From Sthenelais limicola (lineage: Eukaryota > Annelida > Polychaeta > Phyllodocida > Sigalionidae), in NCBI GenBank assembly GCA_942159475.1, contig OW804102.1:24990684-25054683 (forward strand): a stretch of 64,000 nt of DNA, in the 5' to 3' direction. The notes under the pieces were generated by a model that saw nothing but the letters and a program-made list of their open reading frames with translations, had not been told where the DNA came from and did not search any database. The position numbers were made by a program, and so were the translations under genes. The first letter of the stretch is position 1. Every line of letters starts with the position of its first letter. Shown one piece after another: positions 51,346 to 62,106 of the stretch.

Positions 51346-53699
51346 CTATAATACGATACCCTATCAGACTCTATGGTGATATAGTACACTAATACTCACA
51401 TAATGAAGGCTAAGTAGATATTATACACCCACCTCCAGGCCCTCCACCTAATATACATAAGAGACTCTTCCAATGGCAGGAGTAGCTCAGAGAAGCTCGG
51501 ACTGCTCTCTAATACTCCACATAACAACTCCAGGGACCTCTCTACTCTCTCTCTCTCTGTCTCTAGACCTCCAGGGGTATCATTGAAGTATATTATAGAC
51601 AGGTTACACCAGTGACTAAGGGTAACGCTATCATTAACATGAGACATAACACTATGCCATGTTTTCAATATCAAGGTGTGTTCTAGATTTATTATCCTTC
51701 CTAAATAAAGAAATGTTATGATTTGCAGGTAACGCTCTACCTTTTTATTAAGATCTGCCATGGAATTATGACTCTGAAGTACTCTCTGTTCTTCCACTGT
51801 GACGATTGCTAAAGGCGGGTATTAATACCATATGTGTAGTTCCCATTATCAGGTCCTTGCACTGGGTCTACTTTTATTATCCCCTGAGGGTGGCATAATT
51901 GTCATGTTATGCACCACCCTAGCTGAACGGTGTGTACCATGTTGAAGGTATAAACAACTATGGCATAGAGGTGTAATAACTAGACAAACATTACCCAACA
52001 GGTATCTCAACATTCTTTATATTGAATGGGGGCGTAGCTATTGCAGAAATTAAGCATAGCAAACAAATATAATCATGTAGTGTAATATGGAACTTTGAGA
52101 TCTACCAAGGTTAATTCTGTATTTATTATACTTTTCCTGATATTTATAGTGAAAGATTAGTGAAAATTGGATGGAATTGAATGGCAATACACTGGCTCTG
52201 CCACCCTTCCCACCTCGCCCACTGTGTTTACATTCTCACTTTGGGTTACCATGTAATACTCAGGCTTTATTACCCGCTCTATGTGATATGAGCACCGATG
52301 CTGTAGCCTATGGCGTTCCATATTACCCGCTAGAAAGATATAATAACGGTGTGAATGTAGGATTGGGAAGAGTTTATATCATTCCCATGGACAATATGTA
52401 GCCTGGAGTAAGGCCCCTTACATCTTCACCTCCAGCTCTTCCTCCAGGGCCTGTCCTGGCTGACCAGAGCCCATGTAGTACTTTGCCCTAATTAAGGACA
52501 TTATGCAGGAGGTGCTCCCCCGGGTACCCTTAGCTAAAGGCCGACAAGTTGCCACTCTCCTCCTACTACTACTAGTACCACCCACTCCATGCCTCCACCT
52601 CCTCCTGGGGATGACCCTTCTCCTACAATATAGGTCAGGCTACTGAGGACTTTACAATCCAGTGTGTATGTATGTATGTATATATGTATGTATAAAGGTA
52701 CTACAACTCCATGTTAATACTATATAATATAAATAGAATATTAAATTATTTATTAAATTAAATAAGATTCGTATTAGAATTCCCTACATAATAATTATGG
52801 TGCATCGGCAGGCACAAGAATTCCATGTTACATAAAGTAAAGTCCATGCAGTATATTATTTATTATACCCCCATGTGATAAGAGGGGTACAATAATGATA
52901 TTCATATCGGACTCGATGCAATATCAGGACTTGTATGAACTCCCCAGATGTTGTGCAACGGCCTATTTTGAATAGAGGGTAACCCTATCATACAAATCAC
53001 CCATGAACTAGAATATGCTGGGTGGATGTACATCTGTCTAATACATATCACAGCACACATTATATTTGGCACACTTTAAAAAACAAAATGCTTGGCACAT
53101 TTTAAAGGCAATTAGGTACAGTTCGACGCTTCTTAGCAGAACATGAGGCTTTGTGTTTCTTTCTACTTTTTGGCCTTACTTTCATTTTCTATCAACCTTT
53201 TCACAAAATACCAAAAAGGAGTGTTATTGCACTTGAGAACAAACCAACACATAGAGATACATGAGCTACTTGATACAATTGTAAGTCTTCTAGCTTGTCC
53301 TCTTGAATGAATTAATTAAGGGTAATACTGAAATACAGTATTGATAAATATATATAATATGTTTAGGCTGGTTGTATACTACACATACATGATCTTAGTG
53401 CAACTGAGAGATTTCATAACCTAGATTAAATTTGATCATACATCATTTAGCTACTTGGATGCTTGGCTCAGTTGCCACCCAAGGTCAATGATAAGATTGG
53501 AAACACCTGATCACAAGGGAAGACGGATTGGCTATTGGCATAGACATTGTGTGGTGGTTATTATAATTGAATTTCATTCCATTCCTATTGGTTGTTCAGG
53601 AGTCATCCTTTATCTGCTCTTGCTAACCATGTACATCTCTCTCCTTCTATTCCCTCTGATACCCCTCTGTTATGTCTGTTCCATTGTTGTTTCTGCCAA
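51346..53699. other. 2.3-kb gap without recognised gene or repeat
   Basis: Mostly AT-rich. Holds CTCTCTCTCTCTCTG near 51545, a GTAT microsatellite near 52665-52695 and TAAATTATTTATTAAATTAA near 52742. The 133-codon minus-strand frame (51396-51797) has mixed composition but no splice or poly(A) support and is about the length expected by chance. Confidence 0.4.
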
Positions 53700-54238
53700 T
53701 GGTTTTGTATACTCTTCCTCTCCTCCTCCTTCTCTCTTCTGTCTTTCCTCCTTTTTTCCATTACTCCTACGTCGTTATTATACGTCTCCCTTCAAAAAAC
53801 TCTCCTGGCCGCCTCTTCACTCTTGCTCCCTCTTGCTCCCTCTTGCTCCCTCTTGCTCCCTCTTGCTCCCCCTTGCCCCCCCCCCTCCTGCTCCCTCTCC
53901 TGCCTCCTGCTACTTCTCTTCCTCTCCCTTTCTCTCTTTATCTGCATCTTCCTCCCTCTCCCTCTCTCTTTCTGCCTCAGCCTCCCCCTACCTCCCTCTC
54001 CCTCTCTCTCTCTGCCTCAACCTCCCCCTTCCTCCCTCTCCCTCTCTCTCTCTCTGCCTCAACCTCCCCCTTCCTCCCTCTCCCTCTTTCCTTCTGCCTC
54101 AACCTCCTCCTTCCTCCCTCTCCCTCTCTCCTTCTGCCTCAACCTCCCCCTTCCTCCCTCTTTCTCCCTCTTTCTGCCTCAGCCTCCCCCTACCCCTTCT
54201 CCTCCATCTTCCTCTTCTTTCCTCTCCTTGCCTAAGAG
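53700..54238. repeat. Pyrimidine minisatellites (10-bp and about 42-bp units)
   Basis: CTTGCTCCCT repeats five to six times at 53823-53875. From 53940 to 54195 a roughly 42-base unit (CTCCCTCTCCCTCTCTCT...CTGCCTCAACCTCCCCCTTC) repeats about six times. The longest frame of the window (296 codons, 53455-54345) crosses this tract and is not a gene. Confidence 0.9.
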
Positions 54239-54335
54239 TACAAGGCAGACACAAGGTCCGTATTACCATCTCCTGCTCCCTTCCCATCCAGAGGGAGAAC
54301 TGGAGAAGCAGTGAGACGTGTGGGAGAGGGGATGG

Positions 54336-54384
54336 TATAGAATGAGAGGAGGAGGAGGAGGAGGAGGAGGTGGAGGTGGAGGTG
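54336..54384. repeat. (GAG)n/(GTG)n triplet run
   Basis: GAGGAGGAGGAGGAGG then GGTGGAGGTGGAGGTGG, about 16 triplets. Confidence 0.9.
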
Positions 54385-54850
54385 GATTATCCTCCAGCCT
54401 CCTCCATGGTTGGGTCGAGGCCATACTGGAGCAGTAACCTGCTCTAAAGCATCATCTGCCACTGCTAGACATCATCCCACCATTCCCACCAGCGCCTACC
54501 CCAGCTGTACCAGCCTGATGAATCGTCCAATAGCAGCAGCAGCTCGCCATCAAACCAACACACCCTGTAGTGAGCAGTGCTCCAACTAAAGGCTGTGAAA
54601 GAGGGGGAGGGAGGGGAGGAGGGAAGGGATGGAGAAAGAGGAATAGGGAAGAAATATCCCTATTCCATCCACTCTTCTATAAACACCTAACCTCTTTCCT
54701 ACCTTAGTCATCTCTTCCTCCCTCACCCCTCGTCAGCCCCCCTTCTTCCCTGAAACACCCTCGTAACCCTCTCCCCACTAACCCCCTCCCCCCACTCCCA
54801 CCCACACAAATTCCCTCATTCTCCACACGACCATGAGGAAGGCAATAGCC
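54385..54850. other. No feature recognised
   Basis: Purine patch at 54598-54650 followed by C-rich sequence at 54735-54810; no exon. Confidence 0.4.
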
Positions 54851-54863
54851 AAGGTCAAGGTCA
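54851..54863 (+). promoter_or_regulatory. DR0 nuclear-receptor-like site
   Basis: CCAAGGTCAAGGTCAATAGG contains two AGGTCA directly abutting (54852-54857 and 54858-54863), the DR0 arrangement preferred by GCNF/NR6A-type receptors, with TCAAGGTCA also fitting FTZ-F1/SF-1. Motif only. Confidence 0.35.
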
Positions 54864-54943
54864 ATAGGATTGCTACCTTAATTTATCCTGGTAGTGAAGT
54901 GCGGAACTATCATCGCAGAAAACATAAAGCAAAGATGAGGCGA

Positions 54944-55060
54944 GAAGTATGATATTAGTATGGTGGCCTAGTGTAGAAGTATGGTGGCCTAGTAGATAAG
55001 TATGGTGGCCTAGTAGCACGCCTGCCTCCTGCTGCGGGGATATAGACTCAGCCTACTCTA
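54944..55060 (+). mobile_element. tRNA-derived SINE head-like sequence with triplication
   Basis: AGTATGGTGGCCTAGT occurs three times about 22 bases apart (54957-55015). GGTGGCCTAGTAGCACGCCTG resembles the 5' heads of tRNA-derived SINEs, where GGCCTAGTGG covers box A. A clear box B (GGTTCGANNCC) is absent, so it is a fragment. Confidence 0.4.
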
Positions 55061-55785
55061 CTCAGCCTATAGATACTTTATCGCCTAAATGGGGCTCTCC
55101 ACCAATTTTTCTTTTAAACAACGATAAAAAGTCCCAATTGCCTAAATACTATAATTTTCTTCGGAGTACCAAAAACGAAATGTGAGTTTAAAATCGATTG
55201 GTGAACCCCACCTTCAGTCAGTATTTAGTAGTATTACATTGCAGTTTTAGTTTACCTGCTTTGAGTTCAGCGAGAAACATTACACAAAGGTGCTCAGAGT
55301 TGAGATATCATTCTCAAACTGAGGAAAATCTCGGTCCAAAATGCAAAATGCCGTTCGAATCCACCATTAGGATGCATACTTACATGCCGGCAAATCCATT
55401 AATGTAGTAAGCGTCCAATCAGCGACATATCATTCTCATCTGTATAAGAGGCTCTGATCATATACCACTAGTGTTATAACAGTTAGAACTATCAGGTCAT
55501 AAACCATCCTCAGTTCAAAATTATAATACATATAATATATTTCACAATGATAGTTTCGAAGTTGCAATACTATATATATATAGAGAGAGAGGCAACTGCT
55601 TTCTGTGACTGTGATCCTCTTTCTACCTGTATTTTCCGATGTATCATATATTCCCACTCTCTAAAGCTACATATATTATAGTGATCAAAGAGATTGTGTT
55701 GTCTTCTCCCTCAACTCACTGGAGGTTCAGATTCTTTCTACAACTAGAACATAATATTATGTTAAAACTTGCTCCTGGATTCAGA
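55061..55785. other. No feature recognised
   Basis: AT-rich unique sequence; short frames not supported. Confidence 0.35.
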
Positions 55786-56030
55786 GAATGCGTGATATTT
55801 CACAGGAAAATAAGTCATGAATCGCAAATTTGATATTTTTCAAAGTGTTTACAAGATCTCTTTGTAGGAATGTTCTCATTTGTTAGGTTTCTAGTGCTCC
55901 AAGTTGTATATAGTTACATGTACCAGATTTCAAGACTTTCTCTTCGAGATTTCGTCTTCGAGATGTTATCACTAAGGTAAACATATGAAGTATATTTAGC
56001 TATTTTCTAGTAATTGGCCAGAAACTCTTT
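55786..56030. mobile_element. MITE family D copy
   Basis: ATTTCACAGGAAAATAAGTC, CGCAAATTTGATATTTTTC, AAAGTGTTTACAAGATCTC and TATATTTAGCTATTTTC match the family in reverse of the 4396 copy, with an unrelated TTCGAGATTTCGTCTTCGAG duplication inside. Confidence 0.65.
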
Positions 56031-56334
56031 TTATATACATACATTTATATACATTTTTTTAACTCATTCTTCAGTGACACATATTCCTGTATTTCACTAT
56101 ACATATATGTACATGGATTTTCCAGTAAGACATCACCACCATCTAGACTTACTCCAGGCGTCGCCATGACCCCCTAGACCTATGGTAATTAGTCCTAGAT
56201 TAAAGGTCATCACCAGGAGGACAGGGACCTACGGTAAACATCCACTCCGACCCTCTCCCCTGGCTTTACCTTCTCTAGCGATCGTAGTAGGAAACTTTAT
56301 TGGTTGTTTAGCTTTTAGTCTCTCCATTCATCTG

Positions 56335-56392
56335 GTATAGCCGGTCTTTGACTAACTCTTAGAGTAGTATGCTACCATCTATTCCTGAGAGT
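56335..56392. repeat. Dispersed unit of the 87-bp minisatellite
   Basis: GGTATAGCCGGTCTTTGACTA then GTAGTATGCTACCATCTATT match the 26903 array unit. Confidence 0.5.
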
Positions 56393-56591
56393 AAACACCC
56401 TAATGGATGTTATACCCTACTCTATTCGAATATTAGCCTGGATTTGCAACGTGCATAGTGTCACAGCCGGCCACACACACGACCTCTCTTGGGTGACCCA
56501 GTCAGCAAGAATTCAAAAATAAACCAACAAAAATCATAAAATATAGAAATACTTTTTATATTTCCTAAATGTTACCATTTGTTTGGCTCCA

Positions 56592-56690
56592 CTTGATCTC
56601 ATCTTTTCAAATATGATGGTATCTCAAAATGCATTGTTTTCGACTTGTGACTCTTTATTCTGTGACACATCACAAATGGTAAAGTGGGGT
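56592..56690. mobile_element. MITE family D end fragment
   Basis: TTGATCTCATCTTTTCAAATATG and TTCGACTTGTGACTC, then GTGACACATCAC, equal the reverse of the 34199 left half. Confidence 0.65.
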
Positions 56691-56837
56691 TTGAGACACA
56701 TCCCTAATGCGACCCATCAAGGTCTCAGGCCAGCGTCTTAGAGATTAGAGAGTTTGAATTTCCACGGTTTGGTCTTTAAAAACCACAAAAGATAAATATC
56801 TAAACTCATGCCAAATATCACCAAAGTTCCCATAATA

Positions 56838-57082
56838 TTATGGGATAGATCTTCAAAAAATGTATAATGAGCAGATTTTTACATTTAGTAAATTCTACTA
56901 AATAGGACTGGACAATAGTCAATAATCAGTATATCTGAATATTATTTGATATTGCCTTGATTCAAACAATAAACAGGTTGGGCTATATAGAATCCACTTT
57001 TGAACATTATCTTTGTCAAAATTTTGAGTTATTTGCGAGGATTGGAGAAGGCGACTTGTAGTTTCTGGCGATTTTACCCATC
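56838..57082 (+). mobile_element. MITE family A copy
   Basis: TTATGGGATAGATCTTCAAA, ACATTTAGTAAATTCTACTA, GCCTTGATTCAAACAAT and GGCGATTTTACCCATC. Ends are degraded. Confidence 0.8.
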
Positions 57083-57152
57083 TATACTTGCCCTTCTTCC
57101 CATCGCCCCCCCCCCCCCTCCCACTCTCCCCCACCCTCTCTTCATCACCTAG

Positions 57153-57254
57153 CAGTTGCCTTGGAAACGTGACGTGTCCAGCCCTCATTTGCCAAGGACA
57201 ATCCCAAATGGTAATGACCTTCCATGCTCTATCCTCATTCGTAACTATGGTAAC
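57153..57254. promoter_or_regulatory. Two RFX X-box-like motifs about 88 bp apart
   Basis: GTTGCCTTGGAAAC (57153-57166) and GTAACTATGGTAAC (57241-57254) each resemble GTNRCC-N2-RGYAAC with one mismatch. GAAACGTGACGTG (CRE-like) follows the first. A C-rich run precedes. Motif-based; may be an enhancer or promoter. Confidence 0.3.
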
Positions 57255-57755
57255 GGTTGAGGTGTTGTATCCTAAACATTTTACACTAGTCACACATATA
57301 AAGGCCTTGCTTTTCTACGTGTGGACGTATATATATAAGGGGATTTGGGGGACTCTGTACACACCAAATCTAACTATGTCTTGAATTAACCCCATTGGGT
57401 GCATATAGTTTATATATCAGGTTATATTTATATGCTATTCTGGTCATAAGGAAGACTAGTGATTGATATTGTTCAAATGGTGCGTTATCATTAATAGCAG
57501 GTGGGCGGGATTTGAGAGGAGAGAATGTTCTGAATCAGTAATATGATATAACAATTTAATTGATTGCCAGAGGAGTGAAACTTCAGCAAATGTTTATTAC
57601 TCAAAGAAGAAGTGAAGGACTGCTGCTCCTCTCCCCCCCCCTCCTGCTCCCCCTCCTGCTCCCCCTCCCCACCTCCCCCTCTCCTGCTGGTGTAAACAGT
57701 CCCACCCACTATGGCTGCTACTATTTATCACTTTGTCTATCCACTGTTACTGCAG
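57255..57755. other. No feature; pyrimidine patch
   Basis: C/T-rich patch at 57618-57690. No exon before the candidate at 57756. Confidence 0.35.
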
Positions 57756-57898
57756 TGTCAGATGAGATTAATCAGAACAAAGGTGCACCAGTAACACTGC
57801 TAGACTTCTACGTGCAGTTCAGTTTACTTCTTATAGTAACGTGCCCTTTCAGGATGGAAACATATAGATGGAACTGGACACTTGCTACTATGAAATAA
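57756..57898 (+). CDS. Very weak terminal-exon candidate
   Basis: TTTGTCTATCCACTGTTACTGCAG (AG at 57754-57755) precedes a 46-codon frame ending TAA, phase 1. The peptide starts SDEINQNKGAPVTLLDF, has a hydrophobic stretch (FSLLLIVTC) and ends WTLATMK. The acceptor is modest, and another acceptor-like CCTTTCAG lies inside at 57852. No poly(A) signal close by. Could be chance. Confidence 0.12.
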
Positions 57899-57920
57899 TT
57901 GTTTTCCCAGTTTAGCATTA

Positions 57921-57990
57921 TGTAAAGTGTTTGAGGAAAATGAGTCACAAGTCGCAAAATTGATGTTTCTCAAAGTGATTTATCCACTTG
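57921..57990. mobile_element. MITE family D end fragment
   Basis: GTTTGAGGAAAATGAGTCAC, AAGTCGCAAAATTGATG and TCTCAAAGTGATTTATCC. Confidence 0.65.
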
Positions 57991-58062
57991 AAACCCTTGC
58001 CCTTGTTTTCATTCTTGAGGTACATATGATATATACTACATATATTACTACATTGCACAGGT

Positions 58063-58180
58063 AAACGCCCTAGTCCACTAAGCCGATTCTCATGCGATTT
58101 TGTGCCGCGGAGGACTTTTTTTTCACTATAAATTATGTGAGAATCGCATCAGAATCGGCTTAGTGGACAAGGGCCTTAAC
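58063..58180. mobile_element. Fold-back MITE family G copy 2
   Basis: Left arm GCCCTAGTCCACTAAGCCGA + TTCTCATGCGAT; right arm GAATCGGCTTAGTGGACAAG + GGC, an almost perfect inverse, with a second pair (TTCTCATGCGAT / TGTGAGAATCGCAT) inside. About 110 bases able to form one long hairpin. Confidence 0.85.
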
Positions 58181-58920
58181 AAATGAATCGTGGATGACAT
58201 GTTAGGAAATGAAATAAGCGTAAAGCAATACATATATATAATGTATTGTTATTTTTTGTTTGGACCCAACACCTTTAATGTTTTTCGAATTTGTGGTAAA
58301 TTCATTCCAATTATGAGTCAGTTGCAGCCTATATTTCAGTCAGAAACCTTTAAAGAGAACTGTAGAAGCAGTGAGACGATAAGGTTACAAACCTTTAAAG
58401 AGCATTCACAGCCTTATGATGAGAGAACCGATATTAATTCCGAATAAAAAGGGCTCCCAAGTGACATAGTCTCTCACAATTACCATGAAGATTCCTTACA
58501 TACAGCGCTTGCTCTCCTGTCATATTCCCACGATAGCATCCAAATGCAGATTACTGTATAGAAAACTCCTCAATAGAGGATCTGCATGTATTTGTATTTG
58601 TTTATTCGTTTTCGCATTTTCGCATTTTATCTATATACAGATAATGTTTTCAACTGACCTACTCGAAAAAATCAGTTGAAATAAAAATGTACAGTATTTA
58701 ACATTAAGTCACGCAATATATATATAATCTACTTGACAGGAGTGAAAGTGATAATCTATAAAATATAACAATATACTATTCAGATGTTACATAGTCCAAG
58801 ATTGTTCAACATCCTAGATCAAACATAAGCTAATAAGCCTATACAAATTATAGCAACAACGATCTAACTCGGCATAGATTTGTTAGAGAACAGTTCAGTT
58901 CATTATACATACAGGCATAT
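58181..58920. other. No feature recognised
   Basis: AT-rich; AAACCTTTAAAGAG occurs twice (58345 and 58389) as a local duplication. Confidence 0.35.
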
Positions 58921-59222
58921 CAAAATACAGATTTGCCACTGCGCATGTATGTGTTAGTGCATGCTCGGATAGATTCAGTTCAGATCTGACATACAAATAT
59001 TTAGCAACTTATTCATCAAAAATTGCAAGTATCGTTTCACATATATCATATCTTGTGTAAATAGTCTATAAAAAACAAAAGCATGATGAGAAGGTTGGAG
59101 GCTTGTGTTATGGATATTGGCTTGGGAGCACCAAAAGATATTCCATGCTGAACATGGCATGTTACACATTCCATGCGAATCAAGATTTAAGACAGCGGAC
59201 ATGCATGTAAGTCCCCTATTCA
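58921..59222 (+). mobile_element. MITE family B, shortened copy
   Basis: TGCGCATGTATGTGTTAGTG, CATGCTCGGATAGATTCAG, ACAAATATTTAGCAAC and CCATGCTGAACATGGCATG, ending AAGTCCCCTATT. An internal deletion removed about 50 bases. Confidence 0.8.
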
Positions 59223-59940
59223 AAATCCCTTCATACAATGTACAGTACATGTATGTTATGAGAAGTTGACTTTTTTAATACTTTTAGCATAAATATGATC
59301 CCCTTATCGTCAGATATGCTCTTGTTATGTCAGGTTAAATGCAGAAGATAAAGCGGCGGACAAATCTCTTCATTAAAGAAGTTGCATAGTAGAAAACCTT
59401 TTATATCATAACATAATATATGTGAACGAAAAACGCTATGCGGAATTTTCAATAGAAAGAGTTGATGTTTCCCCAAAGCGCTATACAACCATTTAAAAAG
59501 ATTATGAGGTACTTAGGCACATGAGTTGTAAGATAATTCTTTGTTTATCAAAGAATGGTGGTTAGACAAAAATACATTTATATAATTTCAAGACTGTATT
59601 GAATATATCTGAGTTCATCCTAATGAGTATATTTACCTATTTTATAATATAATTTTTTTAGAAATAGTGGCAACGTTAGAAAAATAGAGAAGTGCGTATT
59701 AGAATTCCTGACGGTTACAATCATTTGAGTTGTCTTAATCTCATCTTTTTAAACATGGCTATTTCAAATTACATTTCCTGCGACTTAAGCCTCAGTTTTC
59801 TGGGACACATCCCATTGTATAGCTAGGTGTGAAAATCAAGACAACTAAAAAGACAAGGAGAGGAAGGAGACAGGCAGACAAAGAGAGGGGATGTTGATGT
59901 TGATGTGTATTATTTCTCGGAGCTAATGAAATTTCTCTAG
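59223..59940. other. AT-rich gap with diverged family D sequence
   Basis: 59600-59830 contains GAGTATATTTACCTATTTTA, TCTCATCTTTTTAAACATGG and CTGCGACTTAAGCCTCAG, collinear with family D in reverse but strongly diverged. Confidence 0.4.
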
Positions 59941-60360
59941 TGCGCATGCCCAAAGTCATCCAATCAAACAATGCGACACTTGGATATCATTTCTCAGCCG
60001 GTAGACAAGTCCTGCGACACCACCCAAACATCTGGTCCCAAGGCAATTCATGAGGCAAGTGGCACACGAGCTATGAGCCAATCAGCTTAGATTATGTCAG
60101 TCACGTGGTTGACAATCCTCTAACAGGCAATTTGGGCATGCAGTGCTTGTCGGGCGCTCAGTGTCGGACTTAATCGTGGCTTAGGGTCGGAGTCTCCGAC
60201 AGTCTTAGTGGGCGACGAGACAATCTAACCCTTCAAGACAGCGGAAAAAACATCCAGAGAAAACAAAAGGAAATCTGTTGTCTCAATACGGTTGTGTGCT
60301 ACAAACGATCGCCGAATGGGGAAGTGATCGCCAAGACAGACAGAGGGAGGATCTGATTCC
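59941..60360. promoter_or_regulatory. Promoter-like island with NRF1, CCAAT and E-box motifs
   Basis: TGCGCATGCCC (59941, NRF1 half-site), ATCCAATCAA (59958), AGCCAATCAG (60076-60085, NF-Y consensus) and TCACGTGG (60101-60108, E-box) precede a CpG-richer stretch with the inverted repeat GTCGGAGTCTCCGAC near 60187. A long pyrimidine tract follows. A start site near TCAGTG (60158) is possible but there is no TATA. No coding exon identified. Confidence 0.35.
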
Positions 60361-60735
60361 CTTTCTCTCTGTGTGTATGGTCTCCTTATCTGTTCTCTTT
60401 GCTTCCTAATCTGTGTCCTTATCTCTGTCTCTTCCCAATCCCTCCCTTCTCTTTCTCTCTATCCCTCTCCTTTTCCCCTCCTTTTATCTCTCTCTCTACC
60501 TCTCTTTGTCTGTCTTTCGATCCCTCTCTCTTCCTCTTTCTCCTTTATCTCTCTTCGTTTGTATAGGTCTCTCTCCGTCTCTCTCCTCTATCTCTGTTCC
60601 TTTTCTCTTTCCCTCCCTTCATCTCTCTGTATCTCTTTTCCTCTCTCTCCCTCTCCTCTCTCCCTCGACCCTTCTCATCTCTCCCTCCTGTTATCTCTCT
60701 TTACCTTTCTCTCTTTCCCTCTCCTTCTAGGCTGT
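60361..60735. repeat. Homopyrimidine tract ending CTTCTAG
   Basis: About 375 bases of C and T with CTCTCTC and TCCCTC blocks. It ends TTTCCCTCTCCTTCTAG and then GCTGTTG, so it could double as an oversized splice acceptor, but no good frame follows. Confidence 0.85.
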
Positions 60736-61416
60736 TGTATTTCTTGTAGGCATCCCTTCAAAGTCTCGCTGTAACGAAAGGAGCAGCAGCACTGTTTTGT
60801 CCTCATCCTTAGATGACAGCATTTCATTTTGATATTAGCATACATTTTAGCACTATAACAAAAAGTCTTCTTTAGAGAAGATGACACAAATTCAGGCGTT
60901 TACATTCCTCTAAAACCATCGTTCTGATATCTGAGTACATAGAAAATGATGTGACGAATCATTAATGTGATGTAGAAGAAACTTTAAAAGAGTCTCTTCC
61001 CCCTTTAGGTTAATGGGATGGAACATCTCCTTTTGCACCAGAAGTCTAAAAAATGGTTATCAAAGACGACCAGGTGGATTAAGAAAGGTGCTAGGATGAT
61101 AGGGCCAAGATTGAGTCCTTGGCATCAAACATAGCAGTTTTATACACTTCTATCAGTCCTATACATAAGCGATGTATATAGAAATAGAAACTCTTTAAGA
61201 GACAAGGGATATGCGACCTTATATAAATGTATTTTAGACGGATGGAAATATATAATATAAGAAATAAGTATTATTTTAGATTAGGAGAGGTAGATTCTGC
61301 AAGATGTCTTATATAGCTTTCAATGAGGGATGCTGCATGCTTTCTTCACCGTAATAGACTACTGCTTTTACCTCAAAACAGGTTCCAGACAACGCCAAGG
61401 ACTATGAGGAGATATT
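60736..61416. other. No feature recognised
   Basis: Unique sequence. Confidence 0.35.
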
Positions 61417-61417
61417 G

Positions 61418-61447
<30 letters not shown>
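61417..61447. repeat. Poly-C plus (CA)n run
   Basis: About 18 consecutive C followed by about seven CA units. Confidence 0.9.
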
Positions 61448-61448
<1 letters not shown>

Positions 61449-61875
61449 ACATACAAAAACCTGTCTATGTTATGGTTTCTTCGCTATAATATTATATGTA
61501 TTTTAGTGTATTAAATGTTGTTTCAGTGTATTAAAGTGAATGAATACAATATACATTGATGTATTCTGAGCATTATTCATTTATAAATAAGACTTCTATA
61601 TGAGGTTCCTTTACACATATTGTATACAATAATACATGATGGCCCTTGTGAAAGAAAAATGTTAGAAGCCATTGGCATTATCATGCGTGCACCTTATATA
61701 TGGAGCTAATGTGTAAGACGCACACAAGCTGGAACGCTTTCATAAACCTTTATATTACCATGAAATAAGATGCATGTTTCAGCAGCCCTATTTCGCCCAG
61801 CATGTTTTGTGATCATACAGAATGAGGAAATCTGTGTGACAAGCCTATTGGTCAGGGCATTAGACAACTGTTTAT
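61448..61875. other. No feature recognised
   Basis: AT-rich. Confidence 0.35.
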
Positions 61876-62106
61876 TTTGCAGCCCTACACATTTTGTCAA
61901 TTTTGCTAATTAATTTTAGGCTAAATTAAGCTGGAATAATGGATAGACACTGTGTATATCTAAGTATATCTGGTATTTCCTTCATTAAAGCCTTATGTTC
62001 AGTTATGTTTAACTATGTTTTGAAGGGCAATTTTCTCATAAAATTAGATTATTCATGAGGATTGGCGAAGGCGAATTGTACATTTTCAGTCGACTTGATC
62101 CATATA
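61876..62106 (+). mobile_element. MITE family A, left-truncated copy
   Basis: TTTTGCAGCCCTACACATTT, GGCTAAATTAAGCTGGAATA, TATTCATGAGGATTGGCGAA and GAATTGTACATTTTCAG. Confidence 0.8.

Noticed and set aside
51396..51797. 133-codon minus-strand frame
   Set aside because: No splice or poly(A) support; overlaps a CT run.
53455..54345. Longest open frame of the window, 296 codons (+)
   Set aside because: Most of it is Ser/Pro/Leu from a pyrimidine minisatellite with 10-bp and 42-bp units; neighbouring frames are equally open.
55345..55372. Possible tRNA T-arm (CGTTCGAATCC)
   Set aside because: Stem bases around the loop do not pair and no box A lies at the right distance.
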